Below, piece after piece: positions 60,352-64,000 of a stretch of DNA of 64,000 bases. How positions within the stretch are numbered: the stretch's first letter is position 1; every line of letters starts with the position of its first letter. A program made the position numbers and the translations under genes. The stretch comes from Kiritimatiellia bacterium (lineage in GTDB: Bacteria; Verrucomicrobiota; Kiritimatiellia; JAFGHX01): contig JAFGHX010000401.1 of the NCBI GenBank assembly GCA_016929905.1, positions 1 to 64,000 of the forward strand, in the 5' to 3' direction. A model generated the notes under the pieces. That model had not been told where the DNA came from. It saw nothing but the letters and a program-made list of their open reading frames with translations, and did no database searches.

Positions 60352-60471
60352 GTGCCGCGCGCCGGGCGGAGGCCGCGTCTCGAACAACAGTCGGGTCGGA
60401 TGGCGCCGAAGGGCAGGCGAGGAGCGGGGGCCTCACCTGCCCTTGGCGTATAAAGAAATGGGCCGGGCACC

Positions 60472-61545
60472 ATGCAACTCAGCGCGAAGCCGGATTTTGA
60501 GCAGGCCTGCCGGATGTGGAATGCCTACTGGGCGGGCGAGGTCCTGAATCGACCGCTGGTGGTGGCGGAAGTCGCGGCGCCAGGTGCACGACCCCGGGTA
60601 GACGCGCGCCGCTACTATCATGCGGTCACGGGCCAGTACGGTAAGCAGCTTGCCGCGATCGACGAGTGGCTGGCCCGCACCGCATTTCCGGCTGAGACCA
60701 TGCCCTGTTTCGCGCCCGATTTCGGGCCCGACCAGTTCGCGGCCTGGCTCGGAGCGGAGTTGAGGTTGTCGGAGCAGTCCCCGACCACGAGTTGGGTGAG
60801 ACCCAGCGTCGAGGATTGGGCGGACGCATTCCCGCTCGAGTTGGACGAATCCGGCGCCGCCTGGCGCCGCGTACTGGAATACTCCAGGGTGCTTGCGGAG
60901 CATGCGGCCGGCCGATACCTGGTGGCCTTGTGCGACCTGCACTCGAACGCCGACGCCCTGAGCGCGCTGCGCGGGCCCGAACGCCTATGCATGGATTTCT
61001 ACGACAGTCCCAGCCTGATCGAACAGGCCATGCGCGAGGTTCGCCACATCTATCCCCGCGTGTACCAGGCCCTCTACGACGCCGGCGGCATGAGCCGTGA
61101 GACCGGCTCCATTTCATGGATTCCGTTCTGGTGCGAGGGACGATTCGGGGCGGTGCAGTGCGACTTCCTCTGCATGATCAGCCCGGAACTCAGCCGCCGG
61201 TATGTCCTGCCTGCGATCGAAGAGGAAGCGGCGTCTCTCGACCATTGCGTGTTTCACCTGGATGGGCCGGGCGCGCTGGTTCATCTTGACGACCTGTTGT
61301 CGATTGAAGACATCGACGTGATACAGTGGGTTCCCGGCGCCGGTCAGCCGCCCCCGCACGAATGGGTGGACGTTTTGAAGAAGTGCCAGCAGGCGGGCAA
61401 GGGGCTGGAGATCGACGGCCAGACGGCCGAGACGATCAAACGTCTTCACGGGGAACTCGATCCCCGAGGTGTCGTCTACTGCATGAACGTGCGAAGCGTG
61501 GAAGAAGTGGAGGACACGCTGAAGTGGTTGGCGCGAAACACGTAA
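60472..61545 (+). CDS. Uroporphyrinogen decarboxylase-fold protein
   Basis: 357 residues from the ATG at 60472. UROD/MtaA-like fold with VALCDLHSNADALSALRG, CVFHLDGPGALVHLDDLL (conserved His-x-Asp-Gly near residue 262) and a C-terminal VYCMNVRSVEEVEDTLKWL. True HemE residues at the N-terminus are absent, so haem synthesis is unlikely. This group includes corrinoid methyltransferases and many proteins of unknown role in carbohydrate-rich contexts. It follows the secreted protein by 120 bases. Confidence 0.75.
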   Translation: MQLSAKPDFEQACRMWNAYWAGEVLNRPLVVAEVAAPGARPRVDARRYYHAVTGQYGKQLAAIDEWLARTAFPAETMPCFAPDFGPDQFAAWLGAELRLSEQSPTTSWVRPSVEDWADAFPLELDESGAAWRRVLEYSRVLAEHAAGRYLVALCDLHSNADALSALRGPERLCMDFYDSPSLIEQAMREVRHIYPRVYQALYDAGGMSRETGSISWIPFWCEGRFGAVQCDFLCMISPELSRRYVLPAIEEEAASLDHCVFHLDGPGALVHLDDLLSIEDIDVIQWVPGAGQPPPHEWVDVLKKCQQAGKGLEIDGQTAETIKRLHGELDPRGVVYCMNVRSVEEVEDTLKWLARNT

Positions 61546-61838
61546 CGCTGGGGGGGGGCGACTCGCCGTGCGGCCCGTCCCGGCAGCGCCGTGGGCGGTT
61601 GCCGCAGATGGCTCATGAACAGATGAGGCGCGAGCAACCCCCGCCGGCCGCGTTGCCGCGCCGGAAATCGCGGGTGGAAACTCCGGTGACGGGGCCCGGC
61701 CGGGCCGCGCCGCGCGAGCCGCCGTCGCGCTTCGAGCTTCTGCGACCAAGGGTAGCACTACACCAGGGACCTGAGCTGATGCCACGGCGGATTTCCGGTG
61801 ACATTCGCCGAGTTGCAGGCGTGGGTCGGCGCCGCGGT

Positions 61839-63296
61839 TCATTCGCGCCTTGTCGTCTCCTTCTCCATCAGGAGGGCCTCGGTTCGGATATAGCCCTTCG
61901 TCGTTCGGCGGATAGGGATCTCGCCGATGAGGGCGTGGGCCATCTGGTAGCCGATCTGTTCATAGTCGGGCATGCAGCACGAGAGCCCGAGGTGATAGTA
62001 GTTCGGATCGTGCTCGGTGCTGATGATCGACAGCGCGCGCGGGACGGGCACGCCGGCATCCCGCGCCCAGTGCAGCGCGTCGGCGGCGCACCGGTCCTTG
62101 AGGAACACCCACATGCGGGCATGCGGGAAGCGCGCGTATAACTCGGCGAAATTTCGGAGGATGACGAGTTCGCCCAGCAGGACGTCCACAGGAACCCGCT
62201 CATACTTGGTCAGGACCAGGGCCGTGCCCGGGGTGCGCAGCACGTTGGTCAGGGCTTGCCCGCTGCGGCGCGCCTCCCGGCCGCCGCCTTCCGCCCTTGC
62301 CACCATGCGGAACTCGAACTCGGGATCCAGATGCTTCAATTCCGCCCGCGCCTTGACCCATTGAATGACGCGCTTCGGATCCTCATGTTCAGCAAAGAAG
62401 CACGCCGCGCGCCACCCGCACCTCACCAGGTATTCCGCCAGCATTCGCGCGGACGCCGTGACGATGTTGCCGCGACTGATGAGGTGTATGCCTCTCGGAC
62501 AGCGCGGCGGCGCCGGCCCGTAACCGTCCACAAGCAGCGCGGGTGGGCGCCGGCCGAGTGCGTCCGCCAGTCGCCTGATCCTGGCGTAGGTCTTTTGATG
62601 GACCTCGAAATCCGACAGGTTGGCCAGCCATAGCGCCAGCGCCTGAGGCAGTTGCCGGCGCCGGCGCCACAGGGGAAGCAGGCGTCCGATGGCTTCGAGC
62701 GGCTCGACATGCAGAACCAGGCCGTTGGCGTGCAATTCGAGTTCCATCTTTCGATAGGCCGGCGCCAGTTCGTCCGTCGTGAACAGGCGCGCGATGTGCG
62801 AGGGCTTCTCGCCGAACAGCATGACGTCGCGGTCCGCGCCGGGGCGCAGGACTTCCGTGAAACCGCCGATGCGATACGTGCGGCCGGTCCTCGTCACGAC
62901 GTGCCTTTGCCGAAGCAAACCATACGCGCGCCGGACTGTCGCCGCCGACACGCGCAGCCGGTATACCATCTGCTTCACGGGCGGCAGCACCTGACCCCGG
63001 CGCAGAACGCCTGCATGGATGTCGTCCAGAATCTGCGCGGCAATGTTCTCCGCCGACGTTCGCGGCGGCTCACACACGGGCGGCGGCTGCGGCGGGCCCG
63101 ACAGGAACGAGCCCTTGCCCGGAATCCGCGACAGCACGTCGCCCCCGGCGTGCCTGGCCAGCAACCTCCGAACCGTGCTCTTCGAGAGCCCGAACATTTC
63201 CGCCATCTGCGCATCCGTGGGCAGCCGCTCGCCGGGGGCGCCCTCGGCGAGCTTCTGGCGGATCCACGCGGCAAATTGCCAGGAATTTCGCGTCAT
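61839..63296 (-). CDS. Transcriptional regulator with two GntR-type winged helices and a sugar-binding domain
   Basis: 485 residues. A first winged helix (about 8-66: GERLPTDAQMAEMFGLSKST, VRRLLARHAGGDVLSRIPGKG) and a second (about 80-145: GQVLPPVKQMVYRLRVSAAT, VRRAYGLLRQRHVV) are in tandem. From about residue 150 a LacI/PurR-like periplasmic-binding-protein fold follows (LLVDGYGPAPP, ALSIISTEHDPNYY, DYEQIGYQMAHALIGE). GntR proteins normally have one winged helix. It is divergent from the GH140-like gene and probably controls it. Confidence 0.82.
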   Translation of the reverse strand: MTRNSWQFAAWIRQKLAEGAPGERLPTDAQMAEMFGLSKSTVRRLLARHAGGDVLSRIPGKGSFLSGPPQPPPVCEPPRTSAENIAAQILDDIHAGVLRRGQVLPPVKQMVYRLRVSAATVRRAYGLLRQRHVVTRTGRTYRIGGFTEVLRPGADRDVMLFGEKPSHIARLFTTDELAPAYRKMELELHANGLVLHVEPLEAIGRLLPLWRRRRQLPQALALWLANLSDFEVHQKTYARIRRLADALGRRPPALLVDGYGPAPPRCPRGIHLISRGNIVTASARMLAEYLVRCGWRAACFFAEHEDPKRVIQWVKARAELKHLDPEFEFRMVARAEGGGREARRSGQALTNVLRTPGTALVLTKYERVPVDVLLGELVILRNFAELYARFPHARMWVFLKDRCAADALHWARDAGVPVPRALSIISTEHDPNYYHLGLSCCMPDYEQIGYQMAHALIGEIPIRRTTKGYIRTEALLMEKETTRRE

Positions 63297-63490
63297 GATA
63301 TCGCAGGCCTCCCGCCTCGGCCCCTTCGGCCTCTGTCCGTCGATCAGAGGCTAGCAGGCCGTGGGCCCGCCATCAAGCCGAATGAATATAATGACTACTT
63401 TTAGGACCTTCCAGATCCCTTTTATCTCGTGATGGCGGCGGCGGGGGTACGGTACGCTAATGGCGGAACCGACAGCCTGTGGAGGGCGAA
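63297..63490. promoter_or_regulatory. Divergent promoter region, regulator / GH140-like gene
   Basis: 194 bases. On the minus strand a -10-like TATATT (63390-63385) could serve the regulator. On the plus strand TACGCTAAT near 63455 is a weak -10 candidate for the glycosidase; GGAGG at 63481-63485 is its ribosome site. GGCCGTGGGCCCGCC near 63358 is a partial palindrome. Confidence 0.4.
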
Positions 63491-63493
63491 ATG

Positions 63494-64000
63494 ATGAACA
63501 CACGAACACGGAAGAACGCGGAACGCCGACTGCCGGACTGGGAAACGCGGCCGTGGGAGAAGCACGGGAAGCTGCGGGTCTCCTCAGACGGCCATTTCAT
63601 GCAGCATGAGGACGGCACGGGGTTCTTCTGGCTGGGGGACACCGCCTGGCATCTCGGCAGGATGCCGCCGGCGGATATAGACCGGTACATGCGAAACCGG
63701 GCGCAGCAAGGGTTCACCGTGACCCAGGTGATCGCGTCGCTATGGACGCTGCCGAACTACGCGGGGGAGGTCGCATTTGAGGGCGACGGCCCGCCATACG
63801 CGGAGGTGCGGTTCAATGAGACGTACTGGGCACACATGGACCTCATCGTGCTCAAGGCGAAGGAGAACGGGCTGCACGTGGCATTGGTGCCGTTCTGGGG
63901 ACGGAACGCCGACAACCCCTTCCACAACGCGCCCTGGAACACCGGTCTGCACGGTCAGTGCTTTGCCGATCCGGACACGCACAACTACGAATTCGGCAAA
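63494..64000 (+). CDS. GH140-like / DUF4038 glycoside hydrolase, N-terminal fragment
   Basis: 169 residues are visible before the window ends; the frame is open to base 64000. The start is either ATG 63491 or 63494; the second has better spacing (8 bases) from GGAGG. Residues 35-55 (HEDGTGFFWLGDTAWHLGR) and the following barrel segment (YMRNRAQQGFTVTQVIASLW) are characteristic of DUF4038/apiosidase-type TIM barrels, as is the start of the HVALVPFWG strand. No signal peptide is seen, so it may be intracellular. Probably hydrolyses a plant or algal oligosaccharide. Confidence 0.8.
   Translation, partial: MNTRTRKNAERRLPDWETRPWEKHGKLRVSSDGHFMQHEDGTGFFWLGDTAWHLGRMPPADIDRYMRNRAQQGFTVTQVIASLWTLPNYAGEVAFEGDGPPYAEVRFNETYWAHMDLIVLKAKENGLHVALVPFWGRNADNPFHNAPWNTGLHGQCFADPDTHNYEFGK

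Overview
The window is 64 kb of GC-rich bacterial chromosome carrying about 50 recognisable genes and an unusually dense set of short dispersed repeats. I see no rRNA, tRNA, CRISPR array, phage or autonomous transposase. The outer-membrane lipoprotein sorting genes (LolC/LolD types), an outer-membrane barrel remnant, PEP-CTERM-type repeat proteins, several Gfo/Idh/MocA oxidoreductases, phosphotriesterase-like and DUF362 proteins and a GH140-type glycosidase suggest a Gram-negative heterotroph of the PVC superphylum. Kiritimatiellota or Lentisphaerota fit best, but this is inference from gene content and no phylogenetic marker was compared.

Layout. 0-8 kb is read leftwards: rpsA, tyrS, a SIS-domain sugar-phosphate isomerase, a zinc alcohol dehydrogenase and an outer-membrane protein cut by a repeat element, with queD-queE and a GNAT enzyme further right. 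8-9 kb holds two adjacent pseudogenes (DUF3604 and nucleoside-recognition type), each consisting of the two ends of a gene with the middle missing. 9-14 kb is read rightwards: a lipoprotein, an Xre/RES toxin-antitoxin pair, dusB, and an ECF sigma, anti-sigma and TPR protein cluster closed by a strong terminator. 14-19 kb has rpmB, two Gfo/Idh/MocA genes, a histidine phosphatase and a GNAT protein. 18.9-27.2 kb is a rightward catabolic-looking cluster: AraC regulator, two tandem phosphotriesterase-like hydrolases, DUF3830, a broken amidohydrolase, Gfo/Idh/MocA, cupin and a DegT-type aminotransferase.

27.2-37.4 kb is entirely leftward: rpsO, pnp (with a long RGG-type tail), an ABC-2 permease, three SPFH/HflK-HflC genes and a metal P-type ATPase. 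37.5-46.7 kb is also leftward: cimA, valS and lysS are translationally coupled and are followed by lolC- and lolD-type genes and a secreted protein. 46.9-56.4 kb has an AraC/GH4 pair, an MttB-type methyltransferase and two large secreted proteins. 56.7-64 kb has a flippase-like protein, a DUF362 protein, a small secreted protein with a UROD-fold protein, and a regulator with two winged helices divergent from a GH140-like glycosidase that runs off the end.

The most unusual layer is the repeats. Heptamer arrays of four unrelated consensus sequences, often as inverted pairs, lie between genes and sometimes inside them. Several REP-like hairpin families also recur. They coincide with the disrupted outer-membrane and amidohydrolase genes, and two genes have C-termini that read into hairpin repeats. 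Housekeeping functions (translation, outer-membrane lipoprotein sorting, queuosine, isoleucine precursor synthesis) look intact, while several accessory genes are being lost.
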